A stretch of DNA of 64,000 bases from Cognatishimia sp. F0-27. GTDB taxonomy: Bacteria; Pseudomonadota; Alphaproteobacteria; Rhodobacterales; Rhodobacteraceae. Shown in pieces: positions 16,055-24,752 of the stretch. The stretch lies in NCBI RefSeq assembly GCF_020667845.1, contig NZ_JAFMPQ010000027.1:1-64000 (forward strand), read 5' to 3'. The position numbers and the translations under genes were made by a program. Positions within the stretch are counted from its first letter, which is position 1; the number at the start of each line of letters is the position of its first letter. The notes beneath the pieces are model-generated. The model ran no database searches, was not told where the DNA came from, and worked only from the letters and a program-made list of their open reading frames with translations.

Positions 16055-17443
16055 ATGACGATCAAGAGCCTTGGAAATCCGTATTCCGAAAAGACCGATC
16101 TGCGGCATGGTGCCGACTGTGGTTGCGACAGCTGTCTGTCTGGCCATGGCCATGACAAGGACCATGTCGAACCCACACGCATGTCCGCGGAAGACATGTT
16201 GGAACGCGCGGTTGAAAGCGCGGTCGTCCGGTCCGTGTTTGGCCACAACGACATCGGACGGCGATCCTTCATGGGCATGCTCGGCGGGTCCACCGTTGCG
16301 GCAGCGCTCGCCTCGGTCTTTCCATTGAACGAGGCAAAAGCCGCCATTCTCGACGAACTGGGACCGCCGGAAAAGACCGACCTCAACATCGGGTTCGTTC
16401 CGATCACCTGCGCAACACCGATCATCATGGCGCAACCGCTCGGTTTCTACGAGCGCTACGGATTGAACGCGCAGGTCATCAAGACCGCTGGCTGGGCCGT
16501 GGCGCGCGACAAATCCCTGTCCGGTGAATACGACGCCAGCCACATGCTGACGCCGATGCCGCTGGCCATGACGCTCGGGGCCGGATCCGTCGCCGAACCC
16601 TACATCATGCCCGCGGTGGAAAACATCAACGGTCAGGCCATAGTCCTGTCCAATGAGCACCTCGACAAGCGGGACCCGAAACAGTGGAAGGGCTTCACCT
16701 TCGGCGTGCCGTTCGAATATTCGATGCACAACTTCCTGCTGCGCTACTACGTTGCGGAATTCGGTCTGGACCCGGATGTGGACATCCAGATCCGCGTGGT
16801 GCCGCCGCCGGAAATGGTCGCCAACCTGCGCGCAGGAAACCTCGACGGCTATCTCTCGCCCGACCCGTTCAATCAGCGTGCCGTCTGGGAAGGCATCGGC
16901 TTTATCCACCTTCTGACCAAGGACATCTGGGAAGGCCATCCGTGCTGTGCGTTTGCCGCGCCTCTGAGCTTTGCAACCGAGTTGCCGAACACCTACGGCG
17001 CGTTGCTGAAATCCATTATCGACGCAACGCAATACGCCTCGAACCCGGACAACCGGAAGGAAATTTCGGAAGCCATCGCACCGACGAACTACCTCAACCA
17101 GCCGGTCCCGGTGATCGAGCAGGTTCTGACCGGCACATTTGCCGATGGTCTGGGCGAGGTGCAGCGTGTGCCGGACCGGATCGACTTCGACCCCTTCCCG
17201 TGGCACTCGATGGGCGTGTGGATCCTCACCCAGATGAAGCGCTGGGGCTATATCGAGGGCGACGTGGACTACCGTGGCGTGGCCGAGCAGGTCTATCTCG
17301 CAGCCGACGCAAAGAAGGTGATGGAAGAGCTCGGATACGACGCGCCGGACATCACGTACAAATCACACACCATCATGGGCAAGACATTCGATCCCGCGGA
17401 ACCGGAAGCCTATGTGTCCAGCTTCCCGATCGGGAAAGGGTAA
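16055..17443 (+). CDS. cynA: cyanate/nitrate-type ABC transporter substrate-binding protein (Tat-exported)
   Basis: A 462-residue CmpA/NrtA-family periplasmic binding protein, assigned to cyanate because the operon ends in cyanase. The ATG at 16055 (MTIKSLGNPYSEK) follows AGAGGGAAG. A twin-arginine signal (GRRSFMGMLGGSTVAAALASV) starts only at about residue 70. Before it is a Cys/His-rich stretch (ADCGCDSCLSGHGHDKDH) that could bind a metal. The mature part has the family pattern (DLNIGFVPITCATPIIMA, GFYERYGL, VVPPPEMVANLRAGNLDGY). Nitrate, bicarbonate or taurine are alternative ligands without the context. Confidence 0.85.
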   Translation: MTIKSLGNPYSEKTDLRHGADCGCDSCLSGHGHDKDHVEPTRMSAEDMLERAVESAVVRSVFGHNDIGRRSFMGMLGGSTVAAALASVFPLNEAKAAILDELGPPEKTDLNIGFVPITCATPIIMAQPLGFYERYGLNAQVIKTAGWAVARDKSLSGEYDASHMLTPMPLAMTLGAGSVAEPYIMPAVENINGQAIVLSNEHLDKRDPKQWKGFTFGVPFEYSMHNFLLRYYVAEFGLDPDVDIQIRVVPPPEMVANLRAGNLDGYLSPDPFNQRAVWEGIGFIHLLTKDIWEGHPCCAFAAPLSFATELPNTYGALLKSIIDATQYASNPDNRKEISEAIAPTNYLNQPVPVIEQVLTGTFADGLGEVQRVPDRIDFDPFPWHSMGVWILTQMKRWGYIEGDVDYRGVAEQVYLAADAKKVMEELGYDAPDITYKSHTIMGKTFDPAEPEAYVSSFPIGKG

Positions 17444-17446
17444 CCG

Positions 17447-18283
17447 ATGTTGGACAATCTTTCAGTCAACAAGCGCGCCGCGATCTTGTCGATTGTCATG
17501 CTGGTTGTCGGCCTCCTGATCTGGGAGGCCGCCATCCCGGCACAGAAAGCCGCCGGCGAGCTCACGGAATACGAACGCCTGACCGGCGGCGGTGCCCAGA
17601 AGGCTGGCGTGCCGCCGCCCAGCCAGGTGATCGTGAAAGCCTGGCAGGAACTGTCAAACCCGTTTTATGACGCCGGCCCCAATGACAAGGGCATCGGCAT
17701 CCAGATCGGCTATTCGATCTATCGTGTTCTGTCGGGCTACTTCCTCGCGGCGCTGGTCGCGATCCCGTTGGGCTTTCTCATCGGCATGAGCCAGACAGCT
17801 TACAAGGCATTCAACCCGTTCATTCAGGTTCTGCGGCCGATCTCGCCTCTGGCATGGATGCCGCTGGCGTTGTTCATCATTCAGGACAGCGAGGCCTCGG
17901 CGATTTTTGTCATCTTCGTGTGTTCGATATGGCCGATGCTGCTCAACACCGCCTTCGGCGTCGCGGGCGTGCGAGAGGACTGGGTCAATGTGGCCCGAAC
18001 CCACGAGCTGGGCGCTCTCAAGACGGCCTTCACCGTGATCCTGCCAGCCGCCGCACCGACAATCGTGACCGGTATGCGCATCTCCATCGGTATCGCCTGG
18101 CTGGTGATCGTCGCCGCAGAGATGCTCGTCGGTGGCACAGGGATCGGCTACTATGTCTGGAACGAGTGGAACAATCTCGACCTGACCTCCGTCATCTTCT
18201 CAATCCTCATGATCGGCGTTGTCGGCATGATGCTGGATGCCGTCTTCGGCGTGCTCCAGCGCGCTGTTGCCTACGCAGAATAA
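17447..18283 (+). CDS. cynB: ABC transporter permease, cyanate uptake
   Basis: A 278-residue NtrB/SsuC-type inner-membrane permease with an N-terminal membrane segment (about 10-30) and five or more further helices. The cytoplasmic coupling loop resembling the EAA motif is around ARTHELGALKTAFTVILPAAAP. It starts 3 bp after cynA. It would form the channel for the cyanate anion together with the ATPase encoded next. Confidence 0.85.
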   Translation: MLDNLSVNKRAAILSIVMLVVGLLIWEAAIPAQKAAGELTEYERLTGGGAQKAGVPPPSQVIVKAWQELSNPFYDAGPNDKGIGIQIGYSIYRVLSGYFLAALVAIPLGFLIGMSQTAYKAFNPFIQVLRPISPLAWMPLALFIIQDSEASAIFVIFVCSIWPMLLNTAFGVAGVREDWVNVARTHELGALKTAFTVILPAAAPTIVTGMRISIGIAWLVIVAAEMLVGGTGIGYYVWNEWNNLDLTSVIFSILMIGVVGMMLDAVFGVLQRAVAYAE

Positions 18284-18293
18284 GGTGTTCCTC

Positions 18294-19202
18294 ATGTCCA
18301 AACCGTTTCTCAGCATCGAGCGGCTGACCCAGCAATACCCGGATGGTCAGGGCGGCACCCTGACTGTCTTCGAGAATGCCAGTTTCGGCATCGAGAAAGG
18401 CGAATTCGTCTGTATCCTCGGCCATTCCGGATGCGGCAAGTCTACCATCATGAATATCCTCGCCGGGTTGGCCGAGCCGACTTCCGGCGTGGTCAAGATG
18501 GACGGATTTGCCGTTTCCGGCCCCTCCTTGGACCGCGGCGTGGTCTTTCAGAACTACTCCCTGCTGCCATGGCTGTCCGCGCTCAAGAACGTGACGTTCG
18601 GGATCAAGGCGCGCTATCCGTCCTGGTCTGCCGACAAGGTCGAAGCGCATGCGCGGGACTTTCTGGCAAAGGTCGGGCTTGAGGGTGACGTGGTTTACCG
18701 CAAGCCCAGCCAGTTGTCCGGCGGCATGCGACAGAGGGTGTCCATTGCTCGCGCCTTTGCCAACCACCCAAAGCTGCTGTTGCTCGACGAGCCTTTTGGC
18801 GCGCTCGATGCCCTGACCCGTGGCACCATCCAAGAGGAGCTGCTGAAGATCTGGAGCGGGACGGAACAGACCGTGTTCATGATCACGCATGACATTGACG
18901 AGGCGATCTTGCTCGCCGATCGCATCCTGCTCATGACCAACGGGCCCTTTGCGCGGGTGGCGGAATCCGTGGAGATCACCATACCGCGCCCCCGCAGCCG
19001 AACCGAGATCGTGGAACATCCAAACTACTACGCGATCCGCAACCACCTTGTGCAATTCCTTGGCCAGCGCTCCAAGGAACTCGCCGGACAGCAGAGCGAT
19101 GTCCCCGATCAACGGCCAGAGACCGTCCGGATCGACGTGTCCGAGACCGAAACCGCCACGGAAGGCAGCGCGCCGCCGCCCTTGCGGGCGGTCAATACCT
19201 GA
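18294..19202 (+). CDS. cynD: ABC transporter ATP-binding protein, cyanate uptake
   Basis: A 302-residue ATPase. The ATG at 18294 (MSKPFLS) has AAGGTG upstream and lies 10 bp after cynB. Walker A is GHSGCGKST, the signature [14 protein letters not shown] and Walker [13 protein letters not shown], followed by the H-loop ITHDIDEA. These are standard for the NrtD/SsuB/TauB group. The C-terminal 50 residues are a loose extension (PPPLRAVNT end). It energises CynAB import. Confidence 0.87.
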   Translation: MSKPFLSIERLTQQYPDGQGGTLTVFENASFGIEKGEFVCILGHSGCGKSTIMNILAGLAEPTSGVVKMDGFAVSGPSLDRGVVFQNYSLLPWLSALKNVTFGIKARYPSWSADKVEAHARDFLAKVGLEGDVVYRKPSQLSGGMRQRVSIARAFANHPKLLLLDEPFGALDALTRGTIQEELLKIWSGTEQTVFMITHDIDEAILLADRILLMTNGPFARVAESVEITIPRPRSRTEIVEHPNYYAIRNHLVQFLGQRSKELAGQQSDVPDQRPETVRIDVSETETATEGSAPPPLRAVNT

Positions 19203-19213
19203 GCAGGTCCGGC

Positions 19214-19693
19214 ATGACCCTGATAACTGCCCCACGTGCACCGCTTCCGCCCTTCTCTCGCGAAGAAGCGATAACCAAGGTGCGCATGGCCGAGGACGCC
19301 TGGAATGGCCGCGATCCCGCCAAGGTTGCGCTCGCCTACACGCCAGACACACGCTGGCGCAATCGCAGCACCTTCCTCAACGGGCGTGCGGAGGTCGAGG
19401 CTTTCCTGACGCGCAAATGGCAAACCGAAAACGGCTATCGGCTGATCAAGGAGATCTGGTCCCATGCCGAAAACCGGATCGCGGTGCGGTTTTGCTACGA
19501 ATGGCACGATGCGGAGGGCCAGTGGTTCCGCGCGCATGGAAACGAAAACTGGGCGTTTGATGCTCTTGGTTACATGGCCGAGCGCCACGCCTCGATCAAC
19601 GACGTCCCGATTGCCGAAGAAGATCGCCTGTTTCACTGGCCGCAGGGCAGAAGACCGGATGATCACCCCGGCCTGACCGAACTGGGCCTGTAG
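19214..19693 (+). CDS. DUF1348 / NTF2-like protein in the cyanate operon
   Basis: A 159-residue soluble protein of the NTF2-like (nuclear transport factor 2) fold, DUF1348 group ([74 protein letters not shown]). It is 11 bp after the ATPase gene and 45 bp before cynS, so it belongs to the same transcript. NTF2-like proteins bind small molecules or act as simple enzymes. A role with cyanate, carbamate or bicarbonate is suggested only by position. Confidence 0.8.
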   Translation: MTLITAPRAPLPPFSREEAITKVRMAEDAWNGRDPAKVALAYTPDTRWRNRSTFLNGRAEVEAFLTRKWQTENGYRLIKEIWSHAENRIAVRFCYEWHDAEGQWFRAHGNENWAFDALGYMAERHASINDVPIAEEDRLFHWPQGRRPDDHPGLTELGL

Positions 19694-19738
19694 CCCGCCG
19701 CAAAACGAAAAATACCCACATCACGAGGAGGACAAGGA

Positions 19739-20209
19739 ATGAAAGACAATTATGAGGTGCCAACCATGATGACCAAGGAAGACGTGACCATGATGATCCT
19801 GTCTGCCAAGAAGCAGGCCGGGATGACATGGGAGGGCATTGCCGAGAAGATCGATATGTCCCCGGTCTGGACCCATTCGGCCTGCATGGGCATGAACGCA
19901 TTTCCCAAGGAAAAGGCCGAAGCGCTGGTGTCGGTGATGGGGTTGCCACAAGAGGCCGCAGGCGTGCTCGAAGAGCCGCCAACCAAGGTCTGGGAACAGA
20001 GCGTGCCGACAGACCCTTGCATCTATCGCTTCTACGAGATTGTCGGTGTTTACGGCCCCACGCTGAAAGCCTTGATCGAAGAGAAGTTCGGCACAGGGAT
20101 CATGTCCGCCATCGATTTCGACATGTCCGTCACGCGCGTGCCGCATGAAAAGGGCGACCGGGTCAAGGTCGAGATGTCGGGCAAATACCTGTCCTACAAC
20201 GCTTGGTAA
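19739..20209 (+). CDS. cynS: cyanate hydratase (cyanase)
   Basis: CynS converts cyanate plus bicarbonate to ammonia and two CO2 via carbamate. The 156 residues match the decameric enzyme. The N-terminal helical domain resembles an HTH (GMTWEGIAEKIDMSPVWTHSACMG). The C-terminal catalytic domain keeps the triad Arg and Glu (IYRFYEIVGVYGPTLK) and Ser (GIMSAIDFDMS). A strong GAGGAGGACAAGGA ribosome site precedes the ATG. It is the last gene of the uptake operon, so imported cyanate is turned into a nitrogen source. Confidence 0.96.
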   Translation: MKDNYEVPTMMTKEDVTMMILSAKKQAGMTWEGIAEKIDMSPVWTHSACMGMNAFPKEKAEALVSVMGLPQEAAGVLEEPPTKVWEQSVPTDPCIYRFYEIVGVYGPTLKALIEEKFGTGIMSAIDFDMSVTRVPHEKGDRVKVEMSGKYLSYNAW

Positions 20210-20297
20210 GAGCCATCTGCCGCCCTGATGGCAACTCGGCCGGGCAGGCGCCTGCGTCACTGTTCGCCCCGCCTGCCCTGTCCCGCCAATCAAAAAT

Positions 20298-20335
20298 GGC
20301 CGCTCCGGTGTTCACGGGGCGGCCGTCTTCTTTTT
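20298..20335 (+). terminator. terminator of the cyanate operon
   Basis: GGCCGCTCC (20298-20306) pairs with GGGGCGGCC (20316-20324) with one mismatch and is followed by GTCTTCTTTTT. An A-run on the left (CAAAAAT) could make it partly bidirectional, also serving the convergent DUF2798 operon. A second inverted repeat (GGGCAGGCG...CGCCTGCCC at 20242-20278) lies between it and cynS but has no T-run. Confidence 0.75.
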
Positions 20336-20536
20336 GAACCGTTGCAACGGGTGCGGAGGACACAGCGCGACCGCGCCGGACATCAAACCGGACCCATCCC
20401 AAACACGGAGCCGGCTTTCAGAAAATGACGGTTCGGGACGCGCTGGTGGCATCAAAGCGCCCAGCGCATCCGAGAGACCACCGCGCCGATCACAGCCGAC
20501 AACAAATCCGCCTGACAGAGCCGGCAACGGCCAGTG

Positions 20537-20779
20537 TCAGGACGTCTCCGCAATCACCAGCCTGTGCAGGACCCGGCGCACGAACGGCGCAACCAAGAGC
20601 ACCGCCGGAAATGCGATTGCCCAGGACGACACCCACGATGACACCCAAGCCCCCAGGAAATGCGGCACAAGGCCGATAGCAAGGAACGTCGACACACCGG
20701 AGATGATGAACGACATGAAGCACGACAGCAGCAAACCGAACGCGATATGCTCCAGACTACGCGGGATGAAGGGACGCAT
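20537..20779 (-). CDS. DUF2798 small membrane protein
   Basis: An 80-residue protein with two hydrophobic helices (about 12-38 and 45-68) and the DUF2798 pattern (LLLSCFMSFIISGVSTFLAIG, LGAWVSSW, VAPFVRRV). It is the last gene of the leftward sulfide/sulfate operon, 14 bp after the SulP gene. The function of the family is unknown. Confidence 0.8.
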   Translation of the reverse strand: MRPFIPRSLEHIAFGLLLSCFMSFIISGVSTFLAIGLVPHFLGAWVSSWVSSWAIAFPAVLLVAPFVRRVLHRLVIAETS

Positions 20780-20793
20780 TTTGACCTCCTTCC

Positions 20794-22527
20794 TTATTCT
20801 GCGGCAGCCGGGCGGCCAGACAGGCTATGCCATGCGTCGAATTGGGACAGGAACACGCGCCCGCCCATCTCTTCGATGAAATGGGACCGTTTCAACCGGT
20901 CCATCACCGGCCCCTTGACCTCGGATAGATGCAGCCGGACGCCCATGTCCCGAAGCCGGTGATTGATCGCTTCGAGGCTCTCGAGCGCCGAGAAATCCAC
21001 CTCGTTGACCGCCGAGAACATCAAGACCACATCGCGTATCGCGCAGCCCTCCGTCACGCGGGATTGGACAAGGTCTTCGAGAAAGCGCGCGTTCACGAAG
21101 TAGAGGCTCTCGTCCACCCGCAGCGTCAGCACCGCAGGGTCGGTTTCGACCACATGGCGATGAATGTTGCGGAAATGCTGGGTGCCCGGGACCAGCCCCA
21201 CCTCCGCCACATGCGGGCGGGACGTCTTGTAGAGATGCAACAGGATGGAAATGGCAACGCCGGATGCGACACCGACCTCGACCCCGAACCCGAGGGTCAG
21301 GAAGATGGTCGCTGCAACCGCGATGAAATCCGCGCGCGAGTAACCCCAGGTCTTCTTGAGGATCGACAGATCGACAAGGCTCAGCACGGCGACGATGATG
21401 GTTGCGGCCAGGGTGGCATTGGGCAAGTAATAGACCAGCGGCGTCAACGCCACAGCAGCGAAGGCAAGGCCGACCGCGGTAAACGCGCCCGCTGCCGGTG
21501 TCTCGGCCCCGGCGTCGAAATTGACCACTGACCGCGCAAATCCGCCCGTGACGGGGTAACCGCCTGTGAAGGCCGCGCCAAGATTGGCCGCGCCCAGACC
21601 GATCAACTCCTGATCGGGGTCGATGCGCTGCCGCTTCTTCGCGGCGAGGGTCTGCGCGACAGACACGGATTCCACGAAGCCGATGACGGAGATCAGGATC
21701 GCCGGGACAAGAAGCGCGCCCACGAGGTCCGGGGACAACCCCGGCAGGGTCAGCGGCGGGAGACTTTGCGGCACGGCTCCGACGATTTTTACGCCGCTCT
21801 CATCGAGGCCGAACGCCCATACCGAGAGCGTGGTCACGACCACTGCCGCAACCGGTCCGGCCTTTGTCAGAATGTCCGCCAGAAGCGGCGATGCTCCGAG
21901 CCGTCGCAGCGTCGGCTTGAGGTTCTTGCGCACCCAGAACAGAAACGCCGTGGCCGTGACGCCGATCACAACGGTGATGACATTCACATCCCCGAGATGC
22001 GCATAGATCGAGCCCAGCATTTCCGGCAGCGTGTGACCATGCGCGCTCACACCAAGAATGTGCTTGAGCTGACTGGTTGCGATGAGAAGTCCCGACGCCG
22101 TAATAAAGCCAGCGATCACGGGATGGCTGAGGAAGTTCGCCAGAAACCCGAGCCGGAAAACCCCCATCAGGACAAGAAACCCACCCGACAGGAATGCCAG
22201 CGTCAGAGCCGCGACCGCATAGCCGGCCGTGCCCTGTTCGGCCACCTGCCCTATGGCCGACGCCGTCAAGAGCGAGACAACCGCGACCGGCCCGACGGCC
22301 AAGGCCCGGCTTGTTCCAAAAATCGCGTAGAGCACGATCGGCGCAATGGAGGCATAGATCCCGGCCTCGGGTGGCAGTCCGGCAAGAAGCGCGTAGGCGA
22401 GCGATTGCGGAATGAGCATGATTGTCACGATCACTGCCGCGATCATGTCATTGGAAAAGGCCTTGCGGTCATAGGATCGCCCCCAGTCAAGAACGGGAAC
22501 ATATCGGCGAAGCTGTTCGATCATCAT
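20794..22527 (-). CDS. SulP-family anion transporter with STAS domain
   Basis: A 577-residue inner-membrane transporter. The SulP core has about 12-14 helices (YALLAGLPPEAGIYAS, PVIAGFITASGLLIATSQLKHILG, GYPVTGGFARSVVNFDAGAETPAAG). A C-terminal STAS domain (about 440-560) carries the VDFSALESLEAINHRL motif. SulP proteins move sulfate, bicarbonate or related anions. Its place downstream of sulfide-oxidising genes suggests export or exchange of sulfate or sulfite, or bicarbonate transport; the substrate is not proven. Confidence 0.9.
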   Translation of the reverse strand: MMIEQLRRYVPVLDWGRSYDRKAFSNDMIAAVIVTIMLIPQSLAYALLAGLPPEAGIYASIAPIVLYAIFGTSRALAVGPVAVVSLLTASAIGQVAEQGTAGYAVAALTLAFLSGGFLVLMGVFRLGFLANFLSHPVIAGFITASGLLIATSQLKHILGVSAHGHTLPEMLGSIYAHLGDVNVITVVIGVTATAFLFWVRKNLKPTLRRLGASPLLADILTKAGPVAAVVVTTLSVWAFGLDESGVKIVGAVPQSLPPLTLPGLSPDLVGALLVPAILISVIGFVESVSVAQTLAAKKRQRIDPDQELIGLGAANLGAAFTGGYPVTGGFARSVVNFDAGAETPAAGAFTAVGLAFAAVALTPLVYYLPNATLAATIIVAVLSLVDLSILKKTWGYSRADFIAVAATIFLTLGFGVEVGVASGVAISILLHLYKTSRPHVAEVGLVPGTQHFRNIHRHVVETDPAVLTLRVDESLYFVNARFLEDLVQSRVTEGCAIRDVVLMFSAVNEVDFSALESLEAINHRLRDMGVRLHLSEVKGPVMDRLKRSHFIEEMGGRVFLSQFDAWHSLSGRPAAAE

Positions 22528-22619
22528 GTCTTCCAGTGAAACGGGGCGGACGCAGCCTCATGGCTCCGCCCGCCGGTCGGCGCGCGTCTGCAAATGCAGC
22601 GCGCAACCGGATGTGTGGT

Positions 22620-24302
22620 CTATTCGGCGGCGACCTTGAGCTTTTCGGGCTTTGCCATCCATTCCTTTCCCTTGAGCATCGCTCTCCAGTAAATCGGCGG
22701 CAGCACCGCTTCCTTGAGAAACCACGCCGCGCGGCTCGGCCGCGTACCATCGATCAGGAAGGACGGGAAGCTCGGCTTGAGCGCGCCGCCATAGCCGAAT
22801 TCCGCAAGCACGATCTTGCCGCGTTCCACCGTGAGCGGGCAGGAGCCGTAGCCATCGTATTGCGCGACCGCGGAGCGCCCGGCGATGTCGGCAACGATAT
22901 TATCGGCCACCGTGGGCGCCTGTTTACGCGCGGCAGCGGCGGTTTTTGCGTTCGGCGCATTCATCACGTCCCCAAGCGACCAGACATTGTCATAGGTCTT
23001 GTGGCGCAGCGTGGCCTGATCCACATCGACCCAGCCCGCCGCATCGGCCAGCGGCGAGACCCGGATGAAATCCGGCGCGGTCTGTGGCGGACAGACATGC
23101 ATCATGTCGAACTCGACGGTGACTTCTGTCGGAGCGGCATTCGGGTTGGCAACCTTGAACGTGGCCTGTTTCGCGGGCCCATCGACCGCAATCAGGTTGT
23201 GAAAGAAGTTCAGCGTCGCGTCGTATTTCTCCACATACTCCATCAGGGCCGGGACGTAATCCTTGACTCCGAAGAGAACGCCGCCGGCATTCATGAACTG
23301 GATGTCGATATTCTTGAGTGCACCGTTGCGCAGCCATGCGTCCGCGGAGAGATACATCGCCTTTTGCGGCGCACCGGCGCATTTGATTGGCATCGGCGGC
23401 TGCGTGAAAAGCGCCCGGCCGTGCTTCAGCGCCTGCACTTGCTGCCAGGTATAGGGCGCAAGGTCATAGCGGTAGTTCGACGTGACGCCGTTGCGGCCAA
23501 GCGTTTCTTCCAGACCTTCGATCTTGTCCCAGGCCAGCTTGAGCCCGGGGCAGACCACAAGGCGGTCATATTTCACCACACGGCACCCGTCGAGGATCAC
23601 GGCATTGTTGTCCGGCTCAAACGCGGCGACCGCCGATTTGATCCAATGCACGCCCTTCGGGATCAGGCTGCCCATGGTTTTGGCCGTGCTCTGGGCATCG
23701 AAAACACCGCCACCCACCATCGTCCAGCCGGGCTGATAATAGTGGATATCGGCCGGATCGATGAGCGCGATATTCAGGCCCGGCTTGCGCGCCTTCAGGC
23801 TTGCCGCGACCGAAATGCCACCGGCCCCCGCACCGACGATCACCACCTGAAAATGCGCATCCCCCATATCGGTCGGGGTCTTGCCGCCATTGGCAATGCG
23901 CCGGGCGACACCGTTCATGTCATAGCCCGCCGCCTTTGTGGCCGCGAGGATCTCCGGCATCGGGCGTTTCTTGGCCTCATGAAACGACCACAGCGTGGCC
24001 GAGCGGGTGCCCGTTCGGCAATAGGCCAGAACCGGGCGCTGCACGTCTTTCAGCGTGTCGCCGAAAGCCGCAACATCGTCATCGCGCACCATTCCCGCCG
24101 TGATCGGCAGGTAACGCGCGTCGAGCCCCGCCGCCTTGGCCGCGGCTTCGATCTCCTCGAAGGACGGCTGGTCGGCCCCTTCCCCGTCAGGTCGGTTGCA
24201 GATGATGGCGCGGAAGCCCGCTGCCTTGATCGCCGCGATGTCGCTCGCCGCGATCTGCGGGCTGACCGTGAATTTGTCGCTGATCTTGCGCAAGTCCATC
24301 AC
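22620..24302 (-). CDS. DUF442 (Blh-type phosphatase/sulfurtransferase) domain fused to SQR-type flavoprotein
   Basis: A 560-residue fusion. Residues 1-110 are a DUF442/TIGR01244 domain with a Cys-phosphatase-like loop YCRTGTRSA. Residues of about 150-560 are a sulfide:quinone oxidoreductase-like flavoprotein (VVIVGAGAGGISVAASL). The two SQR cysteines are in contexts very like human SQOR: KCAGAPQKAMYLS and YGSCPLTVERGKIVLAEF. It would oxidise sulfide to a persulfide while reducing quinone; the DUF442 domain may accept the sulfur. The start codon overlaps the stop of the EF-hand gene (ATGA). In bigR operons DUF442 is instead fused to the metallo-beta-lactamase protein. Confidence 0.88.
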   Translation of the reverse strand: MMDLRKISDKFTVSPQIAASDIAAIKAAGFRAIICNRPDGEGADQPSFEEIEAAAKAAGLDARYLPITAGMVRDDDVAAFGDTLKDVQRPVLAYCRTGTRSATLWSFHEAKKRPMPEILAATKAAGYDMNGVARRIANGGKTPTDMGDAHFQVVIVGAGAGGISVAASLKARKPGLNIALIDPADIHYYQPGWTMVGGGVFDAQSTAKTMGSLIPKGVHWIKSAVAAFEPDNNAVILDGCRVVKYDRLVVCPGLKLAWDKIEGLEETLGRNGVTSNYRYDLAPYTWQQVQALKHGRALFTQPPMPIKCAGAPQKAMYLSADAWLRNGALKNIDIQFMNAGGVLFGVKDYVPALMEYVEKYDATLNFFHNLIAVDGPAKQATFKVANPNAAPTEVTVEFDMMHVCPPQTAPDFIRVSPLADAAGWVDVDQATLRHKTYDNVWSLGDVMNAPNAKTAAAARKQAPTVADNIVADIAGRSAVAQYDGYGSCPLTVERGKIVLAEFGYGGALKPSFPSFLIDGTRPSRAAWFLKEAVLPPIYWRAMLKGKEWMAKPEKLKVAAE

Positions 24303-24739
24303 GCACCCTTTCCTTGACGTCCGAAATCGGCGCCGGTGACATGCCCGTCACCATTCCGGTCGAGCATGGCCAGCCAATCTGCGGACCGTGCCAGAAATTC
24401 CGCGCGCGAAACGCGGCCATCGGCGTCAGCATCGTTGAAGGCCAACGTCATGCCTTCGGATGCGCGGCGCATGCCCTTGCCGTGGCCGGCATTGTCTTTC
24501 ATGTCATTGGCGCGCGCTTCGTCGAACAGATCGTATTCCGCGCGGTCCAAAACGCCGTTCTCATCCGCATCGAAGGTCATGAACACATCCGCGCGCCGGG
24601 ATTCGATATCTGCGAGCGTCACGGCGCCATCGCCATCGACATCCCAGTTCTCGACAAAATGCCCGCCCGGTTGCGGGGTCTCAGCGGACACTGGCGCACA
24701 GAGCGCCAGCAAAGCCAGTGTAAGCAGGGTTCGTTTCAT
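24299..24739 (-). CDS. secreted EF-hand protein
   Basis: A 146-residue protein with an N-terminal signal peptide (LLTLALLALCAPVSAE) and four EF-hand-like loops (DVDGDGAVTLAD, DADENGVLDRAE, DADADGRVSRAE, DRNGDGHVTGAD). It is thus a periplasmic or secreted calcium-binding protein. It lies 13 bp after the MBL gene and overlaps the SQR fusion gene by 4 bp, so it is cotranslated with sulfide-oxidation proteins. Its role there is unknown. Confidence 0.85.
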   Translation of the reverse strand: MKRTLLTLALLALCAPVSAETPQPGGHFVENWDVDGDGAVTLADIESRRADVFMTFDADENGVLDRAEYDLFDEARANDMKDNAGHGKGMRRASEGMTLAFNDADADGRVSRAEFLARSADWLAMLDRNGDGHVTGADFGRQGKGA

Positions 24740-24752
24740 GGTTTTGTGCTTC

